DNA of 64,000 bases from Arthrobacter oryzae (GTDB taxonomy: Bacteria > Actinomycetota > Actinomycetes > Actinomycetales > Micrococcaceae). Location: the NCBI RefSeq assembly GCF_003634095.1, contig NZ_RBIR01000002.1, forward strand, positions 558,001 through 622,000, read 5' to 3'. Every line of letters begins with the position of its first letter. The stretch's first letter is position 1. The position numbers and the translations under genes are program-made. The notes beneath the pieces were generated by a model. That model saw only the letters and a program-made list of their open reading frames with translations, did not search any database and had not been told where the DNA came from. Of the stretch, positions 44,934-53,930 are shown piece after piece.

Positions 44934-47795
44934 CTAGTGCATGCGCCGACGTCGACCGAACGCCACAGCCGCCGCTCCGAGCAGCAGCACACCGGCGGCG
45001 AGACCGGCGACAGGCAGGAGCCCGCCGAAACCGGCCAATTGGCCCACATTGCCCGACGACGTGCCGCCCGTGGCCGCGCCCTCCACCGTGACGGAGACGT
45101 CCGACGGCGACACGGGAGACGACGGGACGGGAGCCGGCGGGGCGGAAGCCCGCAGCGGCCCGGCGACAAGAGGCTGGTCGCCAAGAGGCTGGGCAGCAGG
45201 CGGCCTGGCGGCACGCGGCTGGGCACCAGGCGGCTGGACCTCGGGCAGCTGGGCACCAGGCGGCTGAACGGCAGGAGTTCCTAGCTGCTGGCCAGCCGGC
45301 GGTTCGGCCCGGGTGCCTGCGGAAACGGCAGCAGGGTCGATGATGAAGACCACTTCTGCCGGGTGCGAAACGACGGCATCAACGGTCTGTGTGACCGTCA
45401 GCGTGTGCGCTCCGACTGCCAGTCGCGCAGGGAACGGAACGCTCCACCGGGAGTCACCGGCGATGTTCCGCGAAATCGTGGGCTGAGGGGCGGCCCCCGC
45501 GGCTGCACCCCCTGCGCCTGCCCGCACCGATCCAACGGACACCCCGTCCACGGACGCGCGCACGTCAGCACCGCTGACGCCGGTGCCGGAGATGTCCGTG
45601 GGCAGGGCGTCCTGGCGGAGGTGTTGGCCCTGCCGGATGCTCGACGTCGGCGCCGGCGGACGTACGGTATAGGTGCTGGTCACGGAGGGGCTGTCCGCCT
45701 CTCCGGGAGTAGTGAGCACTGCGGTGACAGAGACCAGCCCGGAGACCGGCTGATCGGCCACCTTGATGCTCCAGCGGCCGTCCAGGCCGACCGTCCCCGA
45801 ACCGGAGACATCGCCTGACAGCCTGACGGTCGCTCCCGGCATGCCGGTGCCGTCAATGCTGTTGAGTGCCGGCAGGGTGGTCCCAGTCGGCGTCGTCATT
45901 CCAGGCGCCGACAGCGGGGCCGGTGCGACGGTGGCCGTGAAGTACGCCGGTTCGGAATGGCTGAAGCCGTTGACGGTCTCCGCGGAGAAGGCCAGCTGTC
46001 CGCTCGGTAGCGGAGCCCGGAACGTCCAGTTCCCGGCGGCGTCCACCGGCACCTCAAGCTTCTGCGCCCCCACAGTGATGCGGACCTTCGATTTCGCAGC
46101 CACCGCGGAGGCCGGCGCCGCACCCACGTGTCCAGCGATTGGCTCGCCGGCTGTGACAGTTTCCGTGGCGGCCGCCGTGAGGGTTGGCTTGTTCAGGAAG
46201 AGCTGGAGCTGGATGCCGCCTGGGATCCTGCCGGTGGCGTCCTCAAGCGTGGTCGCGACGGCGCGTGTCTGGACGCCGCCGTCGCTTTCGGCTCCGGTGT
46301 GCGTGCCGACCGCGAAGTTTCCGCTGATCCACGGGCCGCCGGAGTCTCCGGGGCGGGACTTGACCGTGGTGGAGTCGAAGCCGCTCAGCGCCCGGAGATC
46401 GTTGTCGTAGTTTGGCGGCAGCGAGTTTGGTCCGGGGATGACCCACGTTCCCACGGAGTCCACGGTGCCGCACGACCATCCGAGGGTCCGGCCGGAGCGG
46501 CATACGGGCTGGCCCTGAAAGGGGGCCACCGTGCCGACGATCTTCACGGACGTGGGCCCCGGATCGGCCGGTTGGTCCCACCGGGTGACGGCGGGCTGGA
46601 CATTCAGGCCGCCCCTGATGCCCCGCAGGACGGCGATGTCCGTGCCGACGTTGCTGCCGTCCGCCGCCACCTTGGCGTTGCCGGGGCCGCCGAACTGGCT
46701 GAACCCGAATGTCCCCAGCGCTCCTGTGACCGCGCCCGAACTGCCTCCGCCCGCCGCCGTCGCCCCTGCGGGATCCTCAATCTCGGCCTGCTTGGCGGTG
46801 CCGTCCGCGGCACAGTGTCCGGCCGTCAGGACCAGGGGCTCGCCCTTGGGGCTGAAGGCTCCGAACCCGGCCGAACACAGGGTGCGGCCGTCAATGACGT
46901 AACCCTGGCCGCCGAAAAAGTCCTCTTCCGTCGCGATCCGGGATCCTTTTTCTAGCGCGACGTTGGCGTAGCGGGCCACGAAGTCGGCGGCGGCGATCTT
47001 CGGCTTCGCGCCGGGTGCTGTGGCCGGTTGCGCTTCCGGGGCAGAGGCCGGGCGCGCGTCTGGGCCGGAGGCCGGGGCGGATTGCGCCGAGTTGGTGCCG
47101 CCGGTGCGGATGACGAAGTGGCCGCTGGTGTAGGTCACTGCCTGCAGCCCGGCGGCGCCGACCTCGCGGACGTAGGCCTCGAAGAGTTGCTGGGTGCTGG
47201 AGGCCAGGAGCGCCGCGTCCGAGCGAACCGAAGCGGGGGCGGCAAGCACGAAGTCGGCCCCGCCGGCCTGATTCTTTCCGTCCAGCTGGTTCAGCTCGGC
47301 CACGCGGGACCGGAGCTCCGGGCTGTTGCCCTCAACCGTGATCTTGCCGGCGTCGAGCCTGATCCCCTCATAGCCGGGGAGCGCGCGGAGGGAGGGCGCG
47401 GCGTCGGCGGCCCGCCGCGCCAGCGCCCCCGCAGCATTGAACTGCGCCAGGGTCATGCCGAGGTCCCGCCGCACGGCTTCCGCGAGCCCGGCATCACTGA
47501 GGAGCGGCGCAGCGGACGCGGAAGAAAGGGCCGACGACGAAGAGCCCGCCAGTGCGGGGGGAGCAGCGTCTGCCGCCGTGGGGGCCGGTGTCGGTGCCGA
47601 CGACCCCGCTCCCCCCGCTCCAGCCGGCGTCGCCGTCGGGACCGGCTCGGGTGACGCCGACGGGACAGGCGCCGGGGTGACGGTTACAGCCACCGCCGGG
47701 ACGGCGGTCAGCGCAATGGCGGGCAAGGCGCCGCAAACCGCAATCGCGAGGGCCGCGGCGGCCCGCATCATGGGCTGGAACGTCGGAGTTTTCAC
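44934..47795 (-). CDS. Cell-surface S1-family serine protease with Ig-like repeats
   Basis: A 953-residue secreted protein. A signal peptide (to about residue 36) and an Ala/Pro-rich spacer come first. An alpha-lytic-protease-type prodomain follows (about 95-235). The catalytic domain has LTAGHCAA (His327), GTDIAVLRG (Asp386) and RPGDSGGPW (Ser485), with likely disulfides Cys307-Cys328 and Cys432-Cys442. Two or three Ig-like domains cover about 530-830. A Pro/Gln/Ala-rich wall-spanning stretch follows (840-900), then LPVAG, a hydrophobic helix and RRRRMH. The tail looks like a variant sorting signal or a simple anchor. Targets are unknown. Confidence 0.83.
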   Translation of the reverse strand: MKTPTFQPMMRAAAALAIAVCGALPAIALTAVPAVAVTVTPAPVPSASPEPVPTATPAGAGGAGSSAPTPAPTAADAAPPALAGSSSSALSSASAAPLLSDAGLAEAVRRDLGMTLAQFNAAGALARRAADAAPSLRALPGYEGIRLDAGKITVEGNSPELRSRVAELNQLDGKNQAGGADFVLAAPASVRSDAALLASSTQQLFEAYVREVGAAGLQAVTYTSGHFVIRTGGTNSAQSAPASGPDARPASAPEAQPATAPGAKPKIAAADFVARYANVALEKGSRIATEEDFFGGQGYVIDGRTLCSAGFGAFSPKGEPLVLTAGHCAADGTAKQAEIEDPAGATAAGGGSSGAVTGALGTFGFSQFGGPGNAKVAADGSNVGTDIAVLRGIRGGLNVQPAVTRWDQPADPGPTSVKIVGTVAPFQGQPVCRSGRTLGWSCGTVDSVGTWVIPGPNSLPPNYDNDLRALSGFDSTTVKSRPGDSGGPWISGNFAVGTHTGAESDGGVQTRAVATTLEDATGRIPGGIQLQLFLNKPTLTAAATETVTAGEPIAGHVGAAPASAVAAKSKVRITVGAQKLEVPVDAAGNWTFRAPLPSGQLAFSAETVNGFSHSEPAYFTATVAPAPLSAPGMTTPTGTTLPALNSIDGTGMPGATVRLSGDVSGSGTVGLDGRWSIKVADQPVSGLVSVTAVLTTPGEADSPSVTSTYTVRPPAPTSSIRQGQHLRQDALPTDISGTGVSGADVRASVDGVSVGSVRAGAGGAAAGAAPQPTISRNIAGDSRWSVPFPARLAVGAHTLTVTQTVDAVVSHPAEVVFIIDPAAVSAGTRAEPPAGQQLGTPAVQPPGAQLPEVQPPGAQPRAARPPAAQPLGDQPLVAGPLRASAPPAPVPSSPVSPSDVSVTVEGAATGGTSSGNVGQLAGFGGLLPVAGLAAGVLLLGAAAVAFGRRRRMH

Positions 47796-47804
47796 TCCGC
47801 AACC

Positions 47805-48569
47805 CTATCTGCCGAGTTTGGCCAGGATGGCCGCGAGCTCCCTGGGCGTCACGCCGTGGCGGTTCAGGTAATCGGCCGTGTCCAGTGACCGGACGAACTC
47901 CAGCAGGCTCCTGCTCCGGGATTCCAGCAGGGGCATCAGGACGTCCTCGGGCAGGAAGCGTTCATAGGGATGCGGGACGGCCGAGTTCCGGTGGTGCTCG
48001 TTGATGCCCCGCATGGCGCGCTGGTAGCCGTGCACAATGGCCTCGTCATCGTCCCCGGCGAGATCCTGGAGCATGGCGGCGATCATGCCGCTCCGGTCCC
48101 GCCCGGCGGAGCAGTGGATGATCACTCCGCCGTCCGCGGCGGCCACGGCCTTGAAGACGCCGGCCAGCAGGTGCGGAAACAGCCGGGCATTGTCCGCGTA
48201 GGAGGCCGGATCGTTGAGGTAGGGCACGCAGAGTTCGCGGAATTCGCTGTTGTCCGGGTCTTCCGTGGGGGCCAGCACGACGTCGAATCGGGCCAGTGCT
48301 GCCCTCGGCACCGGCGGGTCGGTTTCCCGGCGCCGGATTTCGGTTTCGTTGCGGAGGTCGACGACGGTCCGGATGCCGTGGCGGTAGGCCTGGCGCCAGC
48401 CTTCCTCCGTCAGCCATTCCCGGCGTCCCATCCGGTACACGTCCCCGGCCACATGCCACGCGTTGACTGCCCCGTCCCACTCCATCCCTCCGGGCACCGC
48501 TTTCCAACTGGCTGGCTTGTTGGATGGCTTCCTGATGGTTGGGCCTCCGAAGTCGGCAGGAATGGTCAT
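47805..48569 (-). CDS. Tyrosine-protein phosphatase family protein
   Basis: A 254-residue phosphatase of the bacterial dual-specificity-like group (as in MptpB or IphP). The P-loop is IIHCSAGRDRSG. The general acid region and the N-terminal VVDLRNETEIRRRETD support the call. Such enzymes act on phosphotyrosine or phosphoinositides. The start is uncertain: ATG 48569 gives the full family length; ATG 48485 has GGAGGG but too close. It is divergent from the SGNH hydrolase gene. Confidence 0.85.
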   Translation of the reverse strand: MTIPADFGGPTIRKPSNKPASWKAVPGGMEWDGAVNAWHVAGDVYRMGRREWLTEEGWRQAYRHGIRTVVDLRNETEIRRRETDPPVPRAALARFDVVLAPTEDPDNSEFRELCVPYLNDPASYADNARLFPHLLAGVFKAVAAADGGVIIHCSAGRDRSGMIAAMLQDLAGDDDEAIVHGYQRAMRGINEHHRNSAVPHPYERFLPEDVLMPLLESRSRSLLEFVRSLDTADYLNRHGVTPRELAAILAKLGR

Positions 48570-48777
48570 TTTGAAAGTTAAGCACACGCGCCGGTGCAGA
48601 TCCACGGGCCGCATTCGGGAAAGTTTTCCACAACGGGACCGGAGGCATGGTGCGGGGTGCAAGCATCCGCGTACTGTGGCGGTGAACCCGGTAGCCGCCG
48701 GGCTCTTTTCAGCTCGCCGCCGCCGGGACTGACACCTCGGCACGGGGCTGAACCTACGTGCTACTGAGGGGAACACC

Positions 48778-49620
48778 ATGGGAACTTTGAACCTTCGACG
48801 CCGGCGAACGGCCCTGGCGGCCGGTCTCGCAACCCTGGCACTGGCGGCCGGGGTGGCAACGGTGCCGGCGCAGGCAGTGGACAAGACCAAGTACATCGCG
48901 CTCGGGGACTCCTACGCCGCGGGGCAGGGCGCTGGGCCGTACCTGGATGCTTGTTACCGGAGCGAGAACGCTTATTCCGAACTCGCTGCTGAGTCAAAGG
49001 CCATCAAACTGGTCACCAACGCGTCGTGCAGCGGCAAGACCACCCAGGACGTCGTGAACAACCAGCTGCGCCAGCTGAACAAGAGCACGGAACTGGTGAC
49101 CATCACCGCCGGCGGCAACAACCTCAAGTTCGGCCAAATCGTCACTTATTGCGGCGCTGCCTTGGCCGCTCCCACCGCGGCGGCGGCGGCGTTGTGTGAC
49201 AAAGTAACCGCCGACGCGACTGCTCAGATTGCCAGTGGAAAACTCGCCCGCGATGTGGCCTCGATGATCCAGAGTGTCAAGGCTGCAGCACCCAACGCCA
49301 AGGTTGTGGTGACCGGCTATCCCTACCTTTACGATCCGGTCACCCCCAATCCGGCCGATCCGATGTCCCTGTTCATCTACAAGGCCACCCGCCTGGCGGA
49401 CGGACTAAACGACTCCATCGCCGCCGGGTCCGGCGGAGCGACATACGTTGATGTAAGGGCCGCCTTTGCCGGGCACGGCATCAACTCGGCGACGCACGAA
49501 CCGTGGATCAACCTCGACCTCGCCCACCCAACCAGCCCGGACAACTTCCACCCGAATGCCGAGGGCTATGAGGCGTACTTCGCGTCGCTCAACAAGGTCA
49601 ACGCCTACTCGGCACCTTAG
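48778..49620 (+). CDS. Secreted SGNH/GDSL hydrolase
   Basis: A secreted esterase or lipase of 280 residues. The signal peptide ends at about AQA-VD (residues 33-34). Block I is YIALGDSYAAGQG (Ser45), block III is TAGGNNLKF, and the catalytic Asp and His are in DNFHPNAEGY. Cysteines are spaced as in the Streptomyces-type esterases. Its stop overlaps the convergent GNAT gene stop (shared TTAG). Confidence 0.9.
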   Translation: MGTLNLRRRRTALAAGLATLALAAGVATVPAQAVDKTKYIALGDSYAAGQGAGPYLDACYRSENAYSELAAESKAIKLVTNASCSGKTTQDVVNNQLRQLNKSTELVTITAGGNNLKFGQIVTYCGAALAAPTAAAAALCDKVTADATAQIASGKLARDVASMIQSVKAAAPNAKVVVTGYPYLYDPVTPNPADPMSLFIYKATRLADGLNDSIAAGSGGATYVDVRAAFAGHGINSATHEPWINLDLAHPTSPDNFHPNAEGYEAYFASLNKVNAYSAP

Positions 49621-50225
49621 CGCCGCTTGGCCAACCGGAGTTCCAGGCCGTTGCGGACCATCGGCCATTCGTGCTCAAGGATGGAAAAGACCACGGTGTC
49701 CCGCAGGGCGCCGTCGGCCGAGCGGGAGTGGCTGCGCAGCACGCCGTCCTGCTTGGCGCCCAGCCGGGCGATCGCCTCGCGGGACTGGTGATTGAGCCAG
49801 TGTGTCCGGAATTCGACCGCCGGGCAGCCGATCGTCTCGAACGCGTGCCGCAACAGCAGGAGCTTGGCGTCCGGGTTGGTGCCGCTGCCGTGCGTGGACG
49901 CGGCGTTCCAGGTGGACCCGATCTCGACGCGCGGCGTGACTGGATCGATATTCATGTACGTGGTCATGCCGATCACCCGTCCCGGGGCGCCCGTGGCGGG
50001 GTCAAGCAGCCGCGTGGTGAAAGGCAGCATGGCGCCGCTGTCCTGGAGGGCCAGGCGCCGCTCAATCTCGGCGGCCATGTGTTGCGGGTCGGGCACGCTG
50101 GTGTACCAGAGGCGCCACAGTTCGCCGTCCCGGGCCGCCTCGACGAGGCCGTCATGGTGGTCCTGGCGCAGCGGCTCAAGGACAACGTACCTGCCGGTGA
50201 GCGTGGTGGGATGAATGCGGTTCAC
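49617..50225 (-). CDS. GNAT family N-acetyltransferase
   Basis: A 202-residue acetyltransferase with VVLEPLRQDHHDGLVEAARDG at the N-terminus, EIGSTWNAASTHGSGTNPDA, and a late HWLNHQSREAIARLGAKQDGVLR. It belongs to the RimJ/RimL-like branch. The usual acetyl-CoA loop is altered to THGSGTNPDAKLLLLRHAFE, a feature shared by a sub-branch with NPxAK. The substrate is unknown. Confidence 0.85.
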   Translation of the reverse strand: MNRIHPTTLTGRYVVLEPLRQDHHDGLVEAARDGELWRLWYTSVPDPQHMAAEIERRLALQDSGAMLPFTTRLLDPATGAPGRVIGMTTYMNIDPVTPRVEIGSTWNAASTHGSGTNPDAKLLLLRHAFETIGCPAVEFRTHWLNHQSREAIARLGAKQDGVLRSHSRSADGALRDTVVFSILEHEWPMVRNGLELRLAKRR

Positions 50226-50319
50226 GGGACCATCCTAAAGGGATCCGGCGGCGTGCCCGGCCCCGCCGTCAGGACGCGGCCGGGTCCCCGCGGCAAGGCC
50301 TTCTGGGTAGGCTGGGGCC

Positions 50320-50760
50320 ATGATCACAGTCACGGGCACGGTCCGCTCAAATCTGGAGGCCGGCAAAGCCTTCGGGTACCTCTCAGCTTTCGAGCACACG
50401 CCGGAATGGGACCCCGGGACTCCGGTGGTTAAGAAGCTCTCCGAAGGCCCGGTGGCGGTGGGGCACCGTTATCACGCCGAAGCGGACTTCCGCGGCAAGC
50501 GGCAGACGCTGATCTACGAGGTCGTGGAGCTGTCAGGGACCCTTATCAAGCTGCGCGGCGAGAACAAGACGGTCATCTCCGTGGACACAATCGACGTCAA
50601 GCCCTCGGGAGCCGGGTCGGAAGTCCGGTACACGGCTGAATTCCGGCTCAAAGGCTGGCTCAAGTTCGCCGAACCGTTCGTGAAGCCGGCATTCCAGTCA
50701 CTGGCGGCTCCGGCCATGGACGGCATGCAGAAGTCCCTGGACTCGATGGCAGCGAACTAG
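50320..50760 (+). CDS. SRPBCC family protein (polyketide cyclase-like)
   Basis: A 146-residue START-like lipid- or small-molecule-binding fold: TVRSNLEAGKAFGYLSAFEHTPEWDPG at the start, SEVRYTAEFRLKGWLKFAEPF and a long C-terminal helix AAPAMDGMQKSLDSMAAN. No catalytic residues can be assigned. It may bind a hydrophobic ligand. Confidence 0.8.
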   Translation: MITVTGTVRSNLEAGKAFGYLSAFEHTPEWDPGTPVVKKLSEGPVAVGHRYHAEADFRGKRQTLIYEVVELSGTLIKLRGENKTVISVDTIDVKPSGAGSEVRYTAEFRLKGWLKFAEPFVKPAFQSLAAPAMDGMQKSLDSMAAN

Positions 50761-50796
50761 CCTGCGCCACCGGGCTGGCCGGTCAGGGCTGGCCGG

Positions 50797-50870
50797 TCCG
50801 GCTCAGCCGGTCCAGCTCAGCGTTCCGGCTCAGCCGGTCCAGCTCAGCGTTCCGGCTCAGCCGTTCCAGT
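50797..50870. repeat. 27-bp tandem repeat, about 2.7 copies
   Basis: The unit TCCGGCTCAGCCGGTCCAGC plus TCAGCGT is repeated exactly at 50797 and 50824, and truncated at 50851. The last copy runs into the final codons and the stop of the 3-hydroxyacyl-CoA dehydrogenase gene. Confidence 0.9.
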
Positions 50871-51774
50871 CGAAGAATCCCTTGCCGGACTTGCGGCCCA
50901 GTTCACCGCGGGCCACCTTGTCACGGAGGATCTGCGGCGGCGCGAAACGCTCCCCCAGAGTGGACTGCAGGTATTCAGCGATACCGAGGCGCACATCGAG
51001 GCCGACAATATCGGTGGTCCGCAGCGGGCCCGTGGGGTGCTTGTAGCCGAGAACCATCGCGTTGTCGATGTCCTCGGCGGTGGCTACGCCCTCCTCCACC
51101 ATGCGCATCGCCTCGAGTGCGATCGCGACGCCCAGCCGGGAGGACGCGAAGCCGGGGGCGTCATTGACGACGACGGCGGTCTTCCCGAGGGCCTCCACCC
51201 ACCCGCGGGCGGCGTGTGCCAGGGCATGGGAGGTCTGCTCGCCGAGGACCACTTCGATGAGCGTCGACGCCGGCACCGGGTTGAAGAAGTGCAGGCCCAG
51301 GAAGTTCTGCGGCCGCTTGAGCTCACGGGCCAGGCCGTTGACGGACAGGGACGACGTGTTTGAGGCGAGATAGGCGTCGTCGGCGAGCCGTTCCTCGATG
51401 CCGCGCAGGGCGGTGACCTTCAGGTCCCAGTCTTCGGGAACGGCCTCGACCACCAGCTGCCGCCCGGCGAAGTCGTCGTAGTCCACGGTGACCGTTAGGC
51501 GGGAGACCATCTCGTCCAGGTTGGCGTCCACGGCGCCGCGCTCGATGCTCTTCGCAGCGGCGGACTCGACCCGCTCGCGAGCGGCCTCGGCCGACGCCTC
51601 GTCGCGTTCAACCACCAGGACGTTCGCTCCGTTGATCAGGAAGGCGTGGGTGATGCCGGCGCCCATGCGGCCGCCGCCCAGAACTCCCACGAAGTGCGGG
51701 AGGTCAGCGCCGGGGACGTTAGTGCCGGGGAGGGCATCCGCGGGACTGTTGGCGTGGCGTTCGGAGTTGTCCAT
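50857..51774 (-). CDS. paaH: 3-Hydroxyacyl-CoA dehydrogenase
   Basis: An NAD-dependent dehydrogenase of 305 residues. The Rossmann motif is VGVLGGGRMGAGITHAFL. The C-terminal domain contains NFLGLHFFNPVPASTLIEVV, VVNDAPGFASSRLGVAIALEAMRM and LGYKHPTGPLRTTDIVGLD. In this operon (thiolase, hydratase, dehydrogenase) under a PaaR site it is the likely PaaH that oxidises 3-hydroxyadipyl-CoA. It lies two bases after the hydratase stop. The last codons are inside a tandem repeat, giving a short ...GKGFFDWNG ending. Confidence 0.88.
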   Translation of the reverse strand: MDNSERHANSPADALPGTNVPGADLPHFVGVLGGGRMGAGITHAFLINGANVLVVERDEASAEAARERVESAAAKSIERGAVDANLDEMVSRLTVTVDYDDFAGRQLVVEAVPEDWDLKVTALRGIEERLADDAYLASNTSSLSVNGLARELKRPQNFLGLHFFNPVPASTLIEVVLGEQTSHALAHAARGWVEALGKTAVVVNDAPGFASSRLGVAIALEAMRMVEEGVATAEDIDNAMVLGYKHPTGPLRTTDIVGLDVRLGIAEYLQSTLGERFAPPQILRDKVARGELGRKSGKGFFDWNG

Positions 51775-51776
51775 GG

Positions 51777-52610
51777 CTATTTCTTCTTCTCTGATTCTTC
51801 GGCCGGTTTCCGGTCGGAATGCTGGTCGGAATTCTTGTCGGTTTTCTTGTCAGCTTTCCTGTCCAGGAAGGCCTGCATGCGGTCGAATTTGGCCTGGGAT
51901 TCGAAGAGGATTCCCTGGGCCAGCTGGTCGATCAAGGGATGCGCCTCGGCCGGGGCGTGGAACACGGATTTGGTGATCCGGACGGCGAGCGGGTCCTGCG
52001 CGGCGATCCGGTCGGCGAGCTTATGCGCGGCGGCCATCAGCTCGGACGGGTCATGGATTTCGGTGATGAGGTTGACGGCGAGGGCCCGTTCGGCGCGCAG
52101 CACGGCGCCGGCGAGCAGCATGTCCTTGGCCACCGGCTCCCCGACCAGTTCCTTGAGGCGCCAGCTGGCGCCGGCCGCGGCGAGGATGCCGAGGCCGGTT
52201 TCGGGGTTGCCGATCCGGACCGACGGGGTGCCGATGCGGAAATCGGCGGCGTAGGCCAGTTCCGCGCCGCCGCCGAGGCAGAAGCCGTCCAAGGCTGCGA
52301 TGACCGGCATCGGGAGCTTGGCGATGCGGACGAAAATGGTGGAGTTGATCCCCTGCAGGGCATCGTCGCGGCGGCGTTCGCGCAGCTGCCCGATGTCGGC
52401 GCCGGAGGCGAAGACCCCGTCCGCGCCGGCGATGATGAGGATCTTGGGGTGCTGCTCGAGCTGGGCGCACACGGCATGGAGTTCGTCGACCATCTGCTGG
52501 TCGATCGCGTTGCGGACCTCCGGCCGGTTGAGTACCACCACCACACGGTCCTCGCGTTCCTCAACCAGGAGGGTCCCGAAGGCGGACGGGTCGAATGCCG
52601 GGGCCGCCAC
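51777..52610 (-). CDS. paaF: Enoyl-CoA hydratase with a charged C-terminal tail
   Basis: A 277-residue crotonase-fold hydratase, probable PaaF that hydrates 2,3-dehydroadipyl-CoA. Active-site segments are GVFASGADIGQLRER and LDGFCLGGGAELAYAADFR, with NPETGLGILAAAGA. The start is GTG 52610, sharing one base with the thiolase stop (TAGTG). After residue ~248 comes a tail of about 28 residues, DRKADKKTDKNSDQHSDRKP and more, very rich in Lys and Asp, unlike typical family members. Confidence 0.86.
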   Translation of the reverse strand: MAAPAFDPSAFGTLLVEEREDRVVVVLNRPEVRNAIDQQMVDELHAVCAQLEQHPKILIIAGADGVFASGADIGQLRERRRDDALQGINSTIFVRIAKLPMPVIAALDGFCLGGGAELAYAADFRIGTPSVRIGNPETGLGILAAAGASWRLKELVGEPVAKDMLLAGAVLRAERALAVNLITEIHDPSELMAAAHKLADRIAAQDPLAVRITKSVFHAPAEAHPLIDQLAQGILFESQAKFDRMQAFLDRKADKKTDKNSDQHSDRKPAEESEKKK

Positions 52611-53821
52611 TACACGCGCTCCAGCAGCATGGCCGTGCCCTGGCCGACGCCTATGCACATTGTGGCCAGGCCGATCTTGGCGTCCTCGCGTTCCATCCGG
52701 CCCAGCAGCGTGATGGCGATCCGCGAGCCGGAGGAACCCAGCGGGTGGCCCAGGGAGATGGCACCGCCGTCGCGGTTCACAATCTCCGGGTCAAGGCCGA
52801 GCCGGCGCATGCTGGCCAGCGACTGGGTGGCAAATGCTTCGTTGAGTTCGACGGCGCCGAGGTCACCGACGCTGAGCCCGGCCCGGGCGAGAACCTTTTG
52901 CGTGGCCGGGACGGGGCCGATGCCCATGATTTCGGGCTCACAGCCGGCCGAGGCGCCGTCGATGATGCGGGCGCGCGGCGTGAGGCCAAGCTTCTGGATG
53001 GCCGCTTCGGAGGCCACGATGATGGCGGAGGCGCCGTCGTTGAGGGTGGAGGAGTTACCGGCGGTGACGATCGAGCCGCCCTTGACGACGGGCCGCAGTC
53101 CGGCCAGGACGTCCATGGTGGTGCCGGCGCGGGGGCCTTCGTCGGTGTCCACCACGGTCTCGCCCTTGCGGGTTTTGACGGTCACGGGGACGATTTCGTC
53201 GGCGAAGCGTCCGGCGGCAATGGCAGCCAGGGCGCGGTCGTGGGAGCGGACGGCAAAGGCGTCGGCGTCCTCGCGGGAGATGCCGTCAACCCGGCCCACT
53301 TCCTCGGCGGTCTCCGGCATGGAGTAGGTCATCTTGCCGTCCCGGGCGAGCTCGCCCTTGGTGAACTGCGGGTTGACGAAGCGCCAGCCGATGGAGGTGT
53401 CGAAGATTTCGCCCGGTTTGGCGAAGGCCGTCCGGGGTTTTTCCTGGACCCAGGGCGCCCGGCTCATGGATTCGACGCCGCCGGCGATTACGACGTCGGC
53501 TGCGCCGGACTTAATCATGTGGCTGGCCATGATGATGGCGCTGAGGCCGGAGGCGCAGAGCCGGTTCACGGTGATGCCGGGGATGTGCAGGGGAAGCCCG
53601 GCCAGGAGCGTGGCCATCCGGGCCACGTTGCGGTTCTCTTCGCCGGCGCCGTTGGCGTTGCCCAGGATTACCTCGTCGATCGCGTCCGGATCGACGCCGG
53701 CCCGGACCACGGCTTCACGAACCACCAGTGCGGCCAGGTCATCGGGGCGGACTGCGGAGAGGGCGCCGCCGTAGCGGCCGACCGGCGTGCGGGCACCGCC
53801 AACAAGAAAAGCCTCGACCAT
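52610..53821 (-). CDS. paaJ: Acetyl-CoA acyltransferase (3-oxoadipyl-CoA thiolase type)
   Basis: A thiolase of 403 residues. The nucleophilic cysteine is in VNRLCASGLSAI, and the other active-site blocks are LNEAFATQS, GHPLGSSGSR and CIGVGQGTAML. In this setting it would be PaaJ, which releases acetyl-CoA and succinyl-CoA. ATG 53821 has AAGGA nine bases upstream; the six extra open codons before it lack a good start. It leads the paaJ-paaF-paaH operon. A PaaR operator lies 44 bases upstream. Confidence 0.9.
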   Translation of the reverse strand: MVEAFLVGGARTPVGRYGGALSAVRPDDLAALVVREAVVRAGVDPDAIDEVILGNANGAGEENRNVARMATLLAGLPLHIPGITVNRLCASGLSAIIMASHMIKSGAADVVIAGGVESMSRAPWVQEKPRTAFAKPGEIFDTSIGWRFVNPQFTKGELARDGKMTYSMPETAEEVGRVDGISREDADAFAVRSHDRALAAIAAGRFADEIVPVTVKTRKGETVVDTDEGPRAGTTMDVLAGLRPVVKGGSIVTAGNSSTLNDGASAIIVASEAAIQKLGLTPRARIIDGASAGCEPEIMGIGPVPATQKVLARAGLSVGDLGAVELNEAFATQSLASMRRLGLDPEIVNRDGGAISLGHPLGSSGSRIAITLLGRMEREDAKIGLATMCIGVGQGTAMLLERV

Positions 53822-53864
53822 GAGAACATCCTTCACCAAGAAAGCGGGGCCGGCAGCAGAGTAA

Positions 53865-53886
53865 TTTACCGACCGTTCGTTCTATA
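53865..53886. promoter_or_regulatory. PaaR operator upstream of paaJ
   Basis: TTTACCGACCGTTCGTTCTA is almost identical to the paaA site and is followed by an AT-rich TATAAAGA. It lies between the paaJ start and the pentapeptide gene and is the only obvious regulatory element there. Confidence 0.75.
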
Positions 53887-53930
53887 AAGATTACACGGCG
53901 GGCCAGAGGGGTCAACCGGACGCCGCCGCA

